Shown: positions 7,935 through 16,428 of the stretch, in pieces
How positions within the stretch are numbered: the stretch's first letter is position 1
Layout: each line of letters opens with the position of its first letter
Assembly: GCF_000219605.1 (NCBI RefSeq)
Contig: NC_015740.1
Span: 1,240,001-1,304,000, forward strand
Direction of reading: 5' to 3'
Source of the DNA: Stutzerimonas stutzeri
Lineage (GTDB): Bacteria; Pseudomonadota; Gammaproteobacteria; Pseudomonadales; Pseudomonadaceae
Length of the DNA: 64,000 bases
The notes under the pieces: model-generated
What the model was told of the DNA's origin: nothing
Databases searched by the model: none
What the model saw: the letters and a program-made list of their open reading frames with translations, nothing else
Program-made: the position numbers and the translations under genes

Positions 7935-8300
7935 ATGACTGTTCGATTCAAAGGCACGGAGCTGCGGCCCGTGCTCGCCGAAGCGGTGGCGAATCAATGC
8001 CGCGTCATCCTGGTCAAGGATCAGGGCGTGTACTTTCTGGCCGAGTGCGGCGAGCGCCGACCCGATGGTCGCCAGAAGACCATCGCCTATGCCGCCGGTT
8101 GCAACCCGGATGTCGATGCCTTCGACGACTGGTGGGAACTGGCGCGTGCCGAGTTCGGTGGCGACGACTTCGGCGAGTTCTTCGATCCGCAGGAGGGCGT
8201 GTTTGCGCGCATCCTGCGCAGCGAGGACGACCTCGACGTGTCCGCCACCGCGACACACCTGTCGCTGCAGGCGGTTCCTCCCACGCCCAGCGGTAACTGA
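7935..8300 (+). CDS. DUF3085 family ICE protein
   Basis: The 121-aa protein matches DUF3085, a small family found in conjugative elements and plasmids. Its features are KGTELRPVLAEAVANQ at the N-terminus, a strand pair (CRVILVKDQGVYFLAE), then IAYAAGCNPDVDAFDDWWELARAEFGGDDFGEFF in the middle. It is cytoplasmic and acidic. It has its own RBS (TGGAG) and its own terminator at 8313. The function of DUF3085 is not known. Confidence 0.8.
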   Translation: MTVRFKGTELRPVLAEAVANQCRVILVKDQGVYFLAECGERRPDGRQKTIAYAAGCNPDVDAFDDWWELARAEFGGDDFGEFFDPQEGVFARILRSEDDLDVSATATHLSLQAVPPTPSGN

Positions 8301-8312
8301 CCGCCCATCCCT

Positions 8313-8340
8313 GGCCCCCGCTCCGGGGGCCTCTTTCTTC
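8313..8340 (+). terminator. Intrinsic terminator after the DUF3085 gene
   Basis: GGCCCCC (8313-8319) pairs with GGGGGCC (8325-8331) around GCTCC, followed by a TCTTTCTTCC tail. Confidence 0.82.
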
Positions 8341-8419
8341 CCGGCAATGCGGACAGCCGCGAGTGCCGATTGCCGCTCGCCTGCGCGCCGTCCCGGCGCC
8401 ACGCTTCCGGCCATGTTCC

Positions 8420-8544
8420 GCTGACGTCCGTCAGCGACATGCCCAGGCAGCCACGATCTTCAAGGCTGCGACGCGGTTCCGACCGCGTTGATCACCACAG
8501 TTCGCACCGGCATCCATGCGCGAACGGCCATCGGTTTTCGATGG
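8420..8544 (+). repeat. Multi-hairpin ICE leader repeat, copy C
   Basis: Five stems: GCTGAC/GTCAGC (8420-8435), GCAGCC/GGCTGC (8447-8469), ACGCGG/CCGCGT (8471-8488), GTTCGC/GCGAAC (8500-8525) and CCATCG/CGATGG (8528-8544). Relative to copy A, the second and fourth stems differ by base pairs changed on both arms. It ends 99 bases before the DUF3577 start. Confidence 0.76.
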
Positions 8545-8643
8545 CGATGCCACCAAGCTGTTCCATCAACCCACGCGGGGGTTCCACACCTTCCCCGCCT
8601 GGGTCGGGTGTGTCTCCGCCTCATTGTTCTCAGGAGATTCACC

Positions 8644-9195
8644 ATGACCACTTCCACCGAAAAGTCCTACTTCGATCTGCACATCACCGGCCTCGGGTAT
8701 CTCAATCGCATCCGCGAAGTGAAGCCCAAGAAAGGCGATGCGTTCCTGGCCTGCGACATCGCGGCTCTGAACGGTCCCAGCGATGACGTCTCGTATGTGC
8801 GTTTCGACACGCGCGTATCGGGTTCGGAAGCGCAGCACCTGGTGCGCCGCTGCATTCAGGCGGTCGACGCCGAGAAGAAGGTGATGATCGGCTTCCGCCT
8901 GGGCGACCTGTGGACCGACACCTTCACCTACTCCAAGGGCAAGCGTGCCGGCGAGCAGGGGGTGAGCCTCAAGGCCCGCCTGCTGTTCGTCAGTTGGATC
9001 AAGGTCGACGGCAAGCTCGTCTACAAGGCCGAACCCAAGCCGACCGAGACCGACGAGCGGGAGCCGGAAGTCCCTGTGACGTCCGACGCGACCGCTGCGC
9101 AGCAAGCCTCGGCACCGGAGCCTTCCAAGCCCGTCGCCGATGCTGCCGACGACGCAGCCGATGCCCCCGCATTGGCAGTTGCCGAGTCGTTCTGA
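8644..9195 (+). CDS. DUF3577 / STY4534-family ICE replication-associated protein
   Basis: The 183-aa product matches DUF3577, annotated in ICEs as the STY4534 family. The N-terminal 130 residues look like an OB-like fold (YFDLHITGLGYLNRIREVKP, AFLACDIAALNG, VRFDTRVSGSEAQHLVRRC), followed by an Ala/Pro/Glu-rich tail that is probably disordered. The start is the ATG at 8644 after AGGAG. It is a single-gene unit with a terminator at 9201. A DNA-binding or replication role is suggested by family naming and its SSB-like layout, not shown here. Confidence 0.82.
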   Translation: MTTSTEKSYFDLHITGLGYLNRIREVKPKKGDAFLACDIAALNGPSDDVSYVRFDTRVSGSEAQHLVRRCIQAVDAEKKVMIGFRLGDLWTDTFTYSKGKRAGEQGVSLKARLLFVSWIKVDGKLVYKAEPKPTETDEREPEVPVTSDATAAQQASAPEPSKPVADAADDAADAPALAVAESF

Positions 9196-9200
9196 TCCGC

Positions 9201-9230
9201 AAGGCCCCATCCCCGGGGCCTTGTCTTCTC
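9201..9230 (+). terminator. Intrinsic terminator after the DUF3577 gene
   Basis: AAGGCCCC (9201-9208) pairs with GGGGCCTT (9215-9222), followed by GTCTTCTC. Confidence 0.8.
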
Positions 9231-9250
9231 TTCGTCCGCAGGAGACCTTC

Positions 9251-9862
9251 ATGATCACCATCCCCGGCCAACTGGCCATCAAGACCATCCACGGCAGGAA
9301 CGGCGACTTCAACGTCGGCCGCCTGGCGACCTCGATCGGCGAGTTCGTCGTGAAGAACGCCGAACTCGATCAGTACCGCGAGGGCAAGTACGACGGTGAT
9401 TTCGTCATCGTCGAGATTCGTCCCTCCACGTACAACGCCAACGGCCGCATGGTCATCGAGATCCGCGCCCATCTGGGCGGGATGACACTGTCCAACATCG
9501 ACGCCCTGAGCCGCGACGAAGCCCGCCGGCTGAGTCCGCAGGAAGTCGATCCAATCGACGAGGAAGCGCAGGCGCCCGCGCCGGCAACGCCCCCGGCCAA
9601 GCCGAAGGCGAAGCCGCGCAGTCCGCGCGATCCCCTGGTCGATACCACGCCGTTCGGCAGCGAACCGGCTCCCGTGTCCGCTGCGGCCTCGGCCGAGGCA
9701 GACGACGCGGCGCTGTTCGGTGCCTTGTGGCCCCTGGGCGAGACCGTAAAGCTCGATGCGACCGTGGATCGTCGTGTGCTGCGTCAGCAGCGCGACCGTC
9801 TCGACAAGCTGGGCTACGAGTTCGCTCCGCTGTCCCAGGACTGGCACCTCCAAGCTGCCTGA
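9251..9862 (+). CDS. DUF3275 family ICE protein
   Basis: The start is the ATG at 9251 after CAGGAG; the open frame upstream covers the terminator and is not coding. The 203-aa protein matches DUF3275: a conserved N-terminal domain of about 85 residues (ITIPGQLAIKTIHGRNGDFN, LDQYREGKYDGDFVIVEI, MVIEIRAHLGGMTLSN), a Pro/Ala/Lys-rich linker, then a C-terminal helical region (DDAALFGALWPLGETVKLD). Similar to the DUF3577 protein in layout. Cytoplasmic; function unknown. Confidence 0.82.
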   Translation: MITIPGQLAIKTIHGRNGDFNVGRLATSIGEFVVKNAELDQYREGKYDGDFVIVEIRPSTYNANGRMVIEIRAHLGGMTLSNIDALSRDEARRLSPQEVDPIDEEAQAPAPATPPAKPKAKPRSPRDPLVDTTPFGSEPAPVSAAASAEADDAALFGALWPLGETVKLDATVDRRVLRQQRDRLDKLGYEFAPLSQDWHLQAA

Positions 9863-9951
9863 TCCATCCGCCGCCTTGCGCGGCATTCCGCCACCCGCCG
9901 GGGTTCTCCCCCGACGGGGAGGGCTCCGGCCTTTTCTTCAAGGAGACCCTC

Positions 9952-10317
9952 ATGGGCTGGACCTTCGTTCGTCAGACGCGCGATCAGTTGATCCGCGAGC
10001 TGCTCGCTCCGCAGGCGTCCGAACGCGCTTGCTGCGAAGTCATCGACCACACGCTGGACGGCGACGTTCTGTGGACCGTGGTTCGCGTCACCGCCAGGCA
10101 GGCGGGCGTCATGGGCCTCGCGGCCGGTGAGTCCGTCTGCTACATCGGCTGCCATCTGCTGGAAAGCTCGGGCGGCGATTGGGGCTACAAGTCCCTCGAT
10201 GAGTCCGTGCATCCGTACTACTACTCGTGCCCGCTGCGCTATCTCGACATGGCGCCGGTGCAAAGCTCCGAGTGGCGCGAGCGGGTTCACCGCTTCCACG
10301 CGGGACGCGCTGTCTAG
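9952..10317 (+). CDS. Conserved ICE hypothetical protein (121 aa)
   Basis: AAGGAG lies eight bases before the ATG. The MGWTFVRQ N-terminus and the run VGDVLWTVVRVT-like strand, then YIGCHLLESSGGDWGYKSLDES and PYYYSCPLRYLDM, recall the DUF6927 family, which typically begins MGW; I treat this as tentative. No signal peptide. The leader has a GC hairpin (CCGGGG...CCCCG region 9898-9926). The gene lies in the same block of small accessory genes and its function is unknown. Confidence 0.72.
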   Translation: MGWTFVRQTRDQLIRELLAPQASERACCEVIDHTLDGDVLWTVVRVTARQAGVMGLAAGESVCYIGCHLLESSGGDWGYKSLDESVHPYYYSCPLRYLDMAPVQSSEWRERVHRFHAGRAV

Positions 10318-10401
10318 CGGCACGCATCTTCCTTCACCCAACCGGGGCGAGCACGGCCCCGCGGGCTGTGGTTGCTCCTTCTTTTCCAAGAGGACATCAC
10401 C

Positions 10402-11052
10402 ATGCCTGCACCTTCTTCCGCGAAACCGCTGTACCGCATCGACGAATGCCCCGACCTCATGGCCGACGGTTGCGTCGGTGACGAGCAGGGCAATCTCGTC
10501 TTTCTCTCGATCTGGGCGCGCGACACCGCCGTTCAGGAGTTCCTCGCCCGCCTGACCCTCGGCCGGGATGAACAGGGACTGGATCAGTTCCACGTCATCA
10601 CCGAGCAGGGCGCATCCATCCCGGTCTTCGTCGGCAACGTCGAGAACCTGGAAAAGCGCATCACCCGCGCCTATCGGCGAACGCTGTTCGGTTCGCTGAC
10701 GAATGTGTGGCTGTTCGATCGTCGCTGCGTGAAGCCAGACAAGGCCAACGCCAGCGCGCTGGCGCTTCTGCCCAGGGATTCCGCTCACCGGCTCGACCGG
10801 CTGTGGACGCTGGTGCAGGACACCTGCCCGCTGCCACTGCTCGACCACTGGCGCGACACCGTGCTGGAGCTGTTGCAGACACGGCGGATGCTGACCGGTC
10901 TTCCCTTGGCCCTCGGGCCGCTGGAAGGCCTTCGGCTGGCCCTTGATGTCCCGGCACTGACGAAGGCGCTGGGCGAGCTGATCCGCAACGGCACCCTCGG
11001 TGCCACGCAGTACGAACTGGCCGCGAACGCACCGCTTCGGCGTGTGGCGTGA
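10402..11052 (+). CDS. Conserved ICE hypothetical protein (216 aa)
   Basis: The start is the ATG at 10402, after an AAGAGGA box; the frame is open 30 bases further upstream but without an RBS. The N-terminal 100 residues are mixed (YRIDECPDLMADGCVGDEQG, FLSIWARDTAVQEFLARL, HVITEQGASIPVFVGNVENL), and the C-terminal half is helical and Leu-rich. No catalytic signature is visible. A 65-base gap separates it from the methyltransferase gene, so co-transcription is possible. Function unknown. Confidence 0.74.
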   Translation: MPAPSSAKPLYRIDECPDLMADGCVGDEQGNLVFLSIWARDTAVQEFLARLTLGRDEQGLDQFHVITEQGASIPVFVGNVENLEKRITRAYRRTLFGSLTNVWLFDRRCVKPDKANASALALLPRDSAHRLDRLWTLVQDTCPLPLLDHWRDTVLELLQTRRMLTGLPLALGPLEGLRLALDVPALTKALGELIRNGTLGATQYELAANAPLRRVA

Positions 11053-11117
11053 GCCATCCCCACTGGCATGCGCGCCGCGCGTGCCCGCCTTCCCTCATCC
11101 ATCACCAGGAGAAATCC

Positions 11118-12227
11118 ATGGCACTCATGTTTCCGCGCCTGGCGCGCAATTTCATTCGTAACGGCTACTTTCCCACCGACGAGCCGACGCTGGAGCGGGC
11201 CTTGTCCGCACTGGCGCCGTCTCCCGGCTCCATGTCCATCCTCGATCCCTGCGCCGGCGAAGGCGTGGCGATTGCCGAAGCCGCCCACGCCCTCGGGCGC
11301 GAGCAGGTCCAGGCCTTCGTCGTCGAGTACGACGCCGAGCGTGCCCGCCACGCGCGGCAACTGGTCGATCGCTGCATCCACGGTGACCTGATGGACACGC
11401 TGATCTCGCGCCAGTCATTCGGGCTGCTGTGGCTGAACCCGCCGTATGGCGACCTGAGCAAGGACGTGAACGGCAACATCGGCTATCAAGGCCAGGGCCG
11501 TGCGCGGCTGGAAAAGCTGTTCTATCAGCGCGCGCTGCCGCTGCTGCAGTACGGTGGCGTGCTGATCTTCATCGTGCCGTCCTACGTGCTCGACGCCGAG
11601 CTGGTCGGATGGCTGACGCGCCACTTCGCCGACCTGCGCATCTACCGTGCGGTGGAAACGCAGTTCAAGCAGGTGGTGATCTTCGGTCGCAGGATTCGTC
11701 AGCGCGACCAGGCATCGGATTCGGTCAAGGCCACCCGCGGTCTGCTGCTGCAGATTGGACAGGGTGACGCCGAAGCCGAGGAACTGCCGCTCGAATGGCC
11801 GTTCCTGCCGTACACCGTCCCTGCCAGCCCGGCCGAGCCGGAGCACTTCTATCGCGTGACGATGGAGCCCGAGCAGTTCGCCGATGAAGTCGGCCGGCTG
11901 CAAGGTCTCTGGCCGGCGCTCGATACGCACCTGGGCGCCGCGCAGCAATCGCTGCGTCCGCCCGCGCGGGCCTTGTCGCACTGGCATCTCGCCTTGGCCT
12001 TGGCCGCAGGCGCGATCTCTGGCGTAGTGAAGTCCAAGAGCGGGCGCGTGCTCGTCGTCAAAGGTGATACCCACAAGGAGAAGACCCTCCAGACGGAATA
12101 CACCGAACGCGACGACGGCTCCGTGGCCGAGACGCGCATCCTCACCGACAAGTTCGTGCCGGTCATTCGTGCATGGGACTTGACGCTGGGCTCGCCTACG
12201 TGGGGCGAAGTGCTGACCATCCGCTGA
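11118..12227 (+). CDS. SAM-dependent DNA methyltransferase-like protein (DUF6094-type), orphan
   Basis: The start is the ATG at 11118 after AGGAG. The 369-aa protein has a SAM-binding motif I (ILDPCAGEGVAIAE, near residue 38-50) and the N6-adenine catalytic motif NPPYGD (near residue 109), followed by KDVNGNIGYQGQGRARLEKLFY. The order is that of gamma-type amino-methyltransferases. No restriction partner lies beside it. ICEs of this class carry it as a conserved gene, so element self-methylation or anti-restriction is plausible but not shown. The C-terminal 120 residues are less typical and may set specificity. Confidence 0.78.
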   Translation: MALMFPRLARNFIRNGYFPTDEPTLERALSALAPSPGSMSILDPCAGEGVAIAEAAHALGREQVQAFVVEYDAERARHARQLVDRCIHGDLMDTLISRQSFGLLWLNPPYGDLSKDVNGNIGYQGQGRARLEKLFYQRALPLLQYGGVLIFIVPSYVLDAELVGWLTRHFADLRIYRAVETQFKQVVIFGRRIRQRDQASDSVKATRGLLLQIGQGDAEAEELPLEWPFLPYTVPASPAEPEHFYRVTMEPEQFADEVGRLQGLWPALDTHLGAAQQSLRPPARALSHWHLALALAAGAISGVVKSKSGRVLVVKGDTHKEKTLQTEYTERDDGSVAETRILTDKFVPVIRAWDLTLGSPTWGEVLTIR

Positions 12228-12328
12228 TCGCTGTTCCCTGACGGTTCGCCGTCGCTTTCATCCACCCACCGGGGTCACGTTGCCCCGATGGGGTGCCGTG
12301 GCCCCTTCTTCCAGAAGGAGAAACCACC

Positions 12329-12634
12329 ATGGCACTCGCAGTCCTCAACCTCGCGTCACAAGCACGCTTTTCGCCAGGGCAGGTGGTCATGACCGCCGGC
12401 GTCGACGAGCTGGTCCGACAGGGCCGGCTCAACCCCTCGCCGTACCTGCGCCGCCATCTTCATGGCGATTGGGGCGACCTGGACGACAGCGATCGGCGGC
12501 AGAACGACGCCGCGCTGAAGTCCGGCGAGGATCGTCTGTTCTCGTCCTACCAGGTCACGCGCGACCTGAAGCTCTGGATCATCACCGAATGGGATCGCAG
12601 CGTCACCACGCTGCTGTTGCCCAGCGAATACTGA
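12329..12634 (+). CDS. Conserved ICE hypothetical protein (101 aa)
   Basis: The ATG at 12329 follows AAGGAG; the frame extends upstream through a leader hairpin and is not coding there. Notable sequence: ARFSPGQVVMTAGVDELVRQGRLNP, RHLHGDWGDLDDSDRRQND, then SSYQVTRDLKLWIITEWDRSVTTLLLP. Homologues in ICEs and plasmids are often labelled hypothetical or plasmid-related. It is small and soluble. A terminator at 12644 follows. The function is not known. Confidence 0.78.
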   Translation: MALAVLNLASQARFSPGQVVMTAGVDELVRQGRLNPSPYLRRHLHGDWGDLDDSDRRQNDAALKSGEDRLFSSYQVTRDLKLWIITEWDRSVTTLLLPSEY

Positions 12635-12643
12635 TCCACATCC

Positions 12644-12670
12644 AGCGGCCTCGCGCCGCTTCTTTCTTCC
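12644..12670 (+). terminator. Intrinsic terminator after the 101-aa gene
   Basis: AGCGGC (12644-12649) pairs with GCCGCT (12655-12660) around CTCGC, followed by TCTTTCTTCC. Confidence 0.75.
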
Positions 12671-12733
12671 CACCCAGGGGCATGTCACCGCCCCGTGGGG
12701 GAGGTGCATGCCCCATTGCTTTGGAGCATCACC

Positions 12734-15007
12734 ATGTCCCTCGATCTCGAAACCGTTCCCGAAACCGCTGTGCAGGGCGACCTGCTCGAAACGGCTGCTT
12801 CACCCCTCACGCTCAGCCTGCAGGACTTCGTATCGGAGTTCGGCGACGAGTTGCTCGATTCGCTGAACCGCGCCAATCCTCCGGTCTACACTGGCCAGGT
12901 GCGGGTGCATAGGCAACTGATCCTCGCCGCGCTCAAGCGCAAGCTGTTCCCGGCGCAAGCCGATGTGGTCCATGCCGTCACCGAGCTACTGGTAGACCGC
13001 GGCGAACGCGCCGCGATCGTCAATGGCGAGATGGGTTGCGGCAAGACGACCGTCGGCATCGCCACGGCCGCCGTGCTCAACGCCGAGGGCTACCGCCGCA
13101 CCCTGGTGCTCTCGCCACCCCACTTGGTCTACAAGTGGCGGCGCGAAATCCAGGAGACGGTGGCCGGTGCCAAGGTCTGGGTGCTCAATGGCCCGGACAC
13201 GCTGGTCAAGCTGCTGAAACTGCGCGAGCAGTTGGGCGTGCCGGCCCAGGGCCAGGAGTTCTTCGTCCTGGGCCGCGTGCGGATGCGGATGGGGTTCCAC
13301 TGGAAGCCTGTCTTCGTTCGGCGGCGCACGCCTCACGGCGACGTGGGGGCCTGCCCGGATTGCGGGCATGTCATCACCGACCTCGACGGCGAGCCGATCA
13401 ACCCGGTCGCGCTCGAAGCCGAGGAGTCCCGCCGCAAGTGCAGCCACTGCCGTGCACCGCTGTGGTCGTTGATCCGTCCCAGAGGCCTGTCCGCCAGCGA
13501 CCAGTCCTCGACCGTGCTCAAGGCACTGAAGCGCATTCCAACCATTGGCGAAGTCACCGCGCAGAAGCTGATGCAGAAGTTCGGTGACGCCTTCCTCGCG
13601 TCGATGCTCGGGGACAACATCCACGAGTTCATCAACCTGATGGATGGCAACGGCGAGCTGGTCTTCTCGGACCGGCAAGCCCACCGGATGGAACGCGCGA
13701 TGGCCAACATGGAGTTCGGCTTCGGCGAGGGCGGCTACCAGCCGTCCGAGTTCATCAAGAGGCAGCTTCCCCAAGGCACGTTCGACCTGCTCATCGCCGA
13801 CGAGGCGCACGAGTACAAGAACGGCGGCTCCGCACAGGGCCAGGCCATGGGGGTGTTGGCGGCCAAGGCGCGCAAGACGCTATTGCTCACCGGCACGCTG
13901 ATGGGCGGCTACGGCGACGACCTGTTCCACCTGCTGTTCCGCGCCCTGCCGGGGCGGATGATCGAAGACGGCTACCGGCCGACGAAGAGCGGCAGCATGA
14001 CCTCGGCCGCGATGGCGTTCATGCGCGATCACGGTGTCTTGAAGGACATCTACTCCGAGAGCACCGGCACGGCGCACAAGACGGCCAAGGGCACCAAGGT
14101 ATCGGTGCGCACGGTCAAGGCGCCGGGTTTCGGTCCCAAGGGCGTACTGCGTTGCGTCCTGCCGTTCACGGTCTTCCTCAAGTTGAAGGACATCGGTGGC
14201 AACGTGCTGCCGCCCTACGACGAGGAGTTCCGCGAAGTCGCGATGGACACGGCGCAAGCCGCGGCCTACCGCGATCTGGCGGGTCGCCTGACCCAGGAGC
14301 TGAAGCAGGCCCTGGCGAAGCGCGACACGACGCTGCTCGGTGTGGTCCTCAACGTGCTGCTGGCCTGGCCGGACTGCTGCTTCCGGTCGGAAACGGTGGT
14401 GCATCCGCGCACGCGCAACACCTTGGCCTTCGTCCCGGCTCAGTTCAACGAGCTGGAGGTGATGCCCAAGGAACGCGAGCTGATCGAGATCTGCAAGCAG
14501 GAGAAAGCAGAAGGTCGCAAGACCCTGGTCTATTCGGTCTACACCGGCACGCGCGATACCACGTCGCGTTTGAAGGTGCTGCTGGAGCAGGAAGGCTTCA
14601 AGGTGGCGGTACTGCGCGCGAGCGTGGATGCCTCCCGCCGCGAAGACTGGATCGCCGAGCAGTTGGACCGTGGCATCGACGTGCTCATCACCAATCCCGA
14701 GCTGGTGAAAACCGGCCTGGACCTGCTGGAGTTCCCGACCATCGTGTTCCTCCAGTCCGGCTACAACGTGTATTCGCTGCAGCAGGCCGCCCGGCGCTCA
14801 TGGCGCATCGGCCAGAAGCAGCCGGTGCGCGTGATCTACCTGGGCTATGCCAACTCCTCGCAGATGACCTGCCTGGGGTTGATGGCCAGGAAGATCATGG
14901 TCTCGCAAAGCACGTCGGGAGACGTACCCGAGTCGGGCCTGGATGTTCTGAACCAGGATGGTGATTCCGTCGAGGTCGCACTGGCCCGGCAGCTTGTCAC
15001 GGTCTGA
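12734..15007 (+). CDS. SNF2-like DEAD/DEAH-box helicase, ICE-encoded
   Basis: The 757-aa superfamily 2 protein starts at the ATG at 12734, seven bases after TTGGAG. Walker A is NGEMGCGKTTVGIATA near residue 97, the DEAH box is IADEAHEYKN near 355, TLLLTGTLMGG is motif III, and the C-terminal lobe ends with QQAARRSWRIGQKQPVRVIY (motif VI), typical of SNF2 enzymes. Two Cys pairs (CPDCG, CSHCR; about residues 209-240) form a probable zinc finger between the helicase motifs. It is conserved in this ICE class. Its role in element processing or protection is not established. Confidence 0.85.
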   Translation: MSLDLETVPETAVQGDLLETAASPLTLSLQDFVSEFGDELLDSLNRANPPVYTGQVRVHRQLILAALKRKLFPAQADVVHAVTELLVDRGERAAIVNGEMGCGKTTVGIATAAVLNAEGYRRTLVLSPPHLVYKWRREIQETVAGAKVWVLNGPDTLVKLLKLREQLGVPAQGQEFFVLGRVRMRMGFHWKPVFVRRRTPHGDVGACPDCGHVITDLDGEPINPVALEAEESRRKCSHCRAPLWSLIRPRGLSASDQSSTVLKALKRIPTIGEVTAQKLMQKFGDAFLASMLGDNIHEFINLMDGNGELVFSDRQAHRMERAMANMEFGFGEGGYQPSEFIKRQLPQGTFDLLIADEAHEYKNGGSAQGQAMGVLAAKARKTLLLTGTLMGGYGDDLFHLLFRALPGRMIEDGYRPTKSGSMTSAAMAFMRDHGVLKDIYSESTGTAHKTAKGTKVSVRTVKAPGFGPKGVLRCVLPFTVFLKLKDIGGNVLPPYDEEFREVAMDTAQAAAYRDLAGRLTQELKQALAKRDTTLLGVVLNVLLAWPDCCFRSETVVHPRTRNTLAFVPAQFNELEVMPKERELIEICKQEKAEGRKTLVYSVYTGTRDTTSRLKVLLEQEGFKVAVLRASVDASRREDWIAEQLDRGIDVLITNPELVKTGLDLLEFPTIVFLQSGYNVYSLQQAARRSWRIGQKQPVRVIYLGYANSSQMTCLGLMARKIMVSQSTSGDVPESGLDVLNQDGDSVEVALARQLVTV

Positions 15008-15054
15008 TCCATGTGCCCATGCCGGTGGCCCCTCGGGGTCGCCGGCTTCTTTCC

Positions 15055-15078
15055 ACGGCCCTTCGGGGCCGTTTTTCT
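15055..15078 (+). terminator. Intrinsic terminator after the ICE helicase
   Basis: ACGGCCC (15055-15061) pairs with GGGCCGT (15066-15072) around TTCG, followed by TTTTC. It separates the accessory block from the transfer operon. Confidence 0.88.
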
Positions 15079-15205
15079 TGGGCGTATGACAGTCCATGGC
15101 GCTGCCCAGCCATGTATTCGGGCGGGCGTCAGTGCGTTTTGTTTGCTGCCCGCAGGCCAAGCGGCGGCGATGGTGAGCGCTCCGTGTTCCAGGGAAGCGC
15201 CCTCC

Positions 15206-15775
15206 ATGCAACCATCCATCCGCGCTGTTCACCGCCTGGCCCTCGCCGCTGGCTTGCTGGCCGGCAGCCTGTTGGCCGCCGGCTGCGCCACGACCGCCGC
15301 GTCGTCTGCGGCAGCGGTGCCGGCCGCATCGCCAACCGCCGTCGCGCCGGAGCCGGGTTTCGTTCCGGTGGCCCGCTACGGCCGCTACACCCTGGTCGAG
15401 CTGGTGCCGGAACCTGCGCAGCGTGATCTCTTGCAGCAGGCGGTGGAGGTCTCGATTCCGCCCATGCTCGATGCCAGCGTGGGCGATGCCATGCGCCATG
15501 TGCTCCTGCGCTCGGGCTACCGGCTCTGCGATGCGGTCGAAGCCGCCACGCTCTACGCGCTGCCGCTGCCTGCCGCACACCTGCGCCTGGGCCCGCTGAT
15601 GCTGCGCGATGCCTTGCTGACCCTTGCCGGCCCCGCCTGGGAGCTGTCGGTCGATGACTTGACCCGCCAGGTCTGCTTCAGCCGGCACGGTGCTCCCACC
15701 TTCCTTTCCGCCAACCCGCCCGGCACCGCCACGCCCGTGCCGGACGCCGACCGGCCCGAGGAGCTGCAGCCATGA
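15206..15775 (+). CDS. pilL: PilL-like ICE lipoprotein (first gene of the transfer operon)
   Basis: The 189-aa protein has a lipoprotein signal: a charged start, LALAAGLLAGSLLAAGC and the lipobox cysteine near residue 27, so it is an outer-membrane or periplasmic lipoprotein. The mature domain (PGFVPVARYGRYTLVELVPE, LLQQAVEVSIPPMLDASVGDAMRHVLLRSGY) is the PilL N-terminal domain found in PFGI-1-class ICEs. I chose the ATG at 15206; another in-frame ATG at 15170 would give a poorer signal. The stop overlaps the next start (ATGA). No other pilus biogenesis genes are present. Confidence 0.8.
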   Translation: MQPSIRAVHRLALAAGLLAGSLLAAGCATTAASSAAAVPAASPTAVAPEPGFVPVARYGRYTLVELVPEPAQRDLLQQAVEVSIPPMLDASVGDAMRHVLLRSGYRLCDAVEAATLYALPLPAAHLRLGPLMLRDALLTLAGPAWELSVDDLTRQVCFSRHGAPTFLSANPPGTATPVPDADRPEELQP

Positions 15776-16419
15776 CCTTTCCCCAAGCGCCATCCGAGCG
15801 CAATTCCCGCACGCGCTGGCTCAAGGTCGCCGCGGCCTTCTGGCTGCTGCTCATCAGTGCCGTGGCACTCATCAACAGCGTCGGCCTGTCGCGGCTCACC
15901 GAACAGACCCAGAGCAGCGCACAGGATGCGCAGGTCAAGGCGCTGGGCCTGCGCGTGGCCGATCTCGAACGACAGGCCGATGCGGACAAGCGCCGGCCGG
16001 TGCCGATCAGCCAGGCCGAATTCGCCACCGCGCGGCAGGCGCTGGACGAGCGGATGGCGCGCCTCGAAGAGGCCGACGAGACGAGGGCCCTGGCCGTCGA
16101 CCTGCAGACGCTGCAGGCGCGCGTGAACGCAATCGAAACCCGCCTGGAGAAAACCCGGCAGGTGGCATCCGCCGCTCGCCCGCGCACTCCGGTTGCGACG
16201 AAGCCCAAGGTGCCGGAGCCGCCGTTCCGGGTGCTCGGCGTGGAGCTGCGGGGAGGCGAGCGCTTTCTGTCGATCACCTCCACCGCCGCGGCCTCGCTCG
16301 CGGGCGCCCGGCTGCTGCGCGAGGGCGACGCCGAGGGCGGCTGGCAACTGCAGTCCATCGAGGCGCAGGCGGGCGTGTTCCAGGTGAACGGCCAGACGCA
16401 GCGCGTTGCGGTGCCGTAG
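15772..16419 (+). CDS. Membrane-anchored coiled-coil ICE protein
   Basis: The 215-aa protein has a cytoplasmic basic N-terminus, one membrane helix (WLKVAAAFWLLLISAVALIN, residues 20-40), then a coiled coil from about 45 to 130 (AQVKALGLRVADLERQADADK, DLQTLQARVNAIETRLEK). A beta-rich C-terminal domain (FRVLGVELRGGERFLSI...) is probably periplasmic. It lies between PilL and TIGR03759 with a four-base overlap at its start. Position suggests an inner-membrane scaffold part of the secretion apparatus. I do not recognise the family by name. Confidence 0.72.
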   Translation: MTFPQAPSERNSRTRWLKVAAAFWLLLISAVALINSVGLSRLTEQTQSSAQDAQVKALGLRVADLERQADADKRRPVPISQAEFATARQALDERMARLEEADETRALAVDLQTLQARVNAIETRLEKTRQVASAARPRTPVATKPKVPEPPFRVLGVELRGGERFLSITSTAAASLAGARLLREGDAEGGWQLQSIEAQAGVFQVNGQTQRVAVP

Positions 16420-16428
16420 GAGGTCGCC

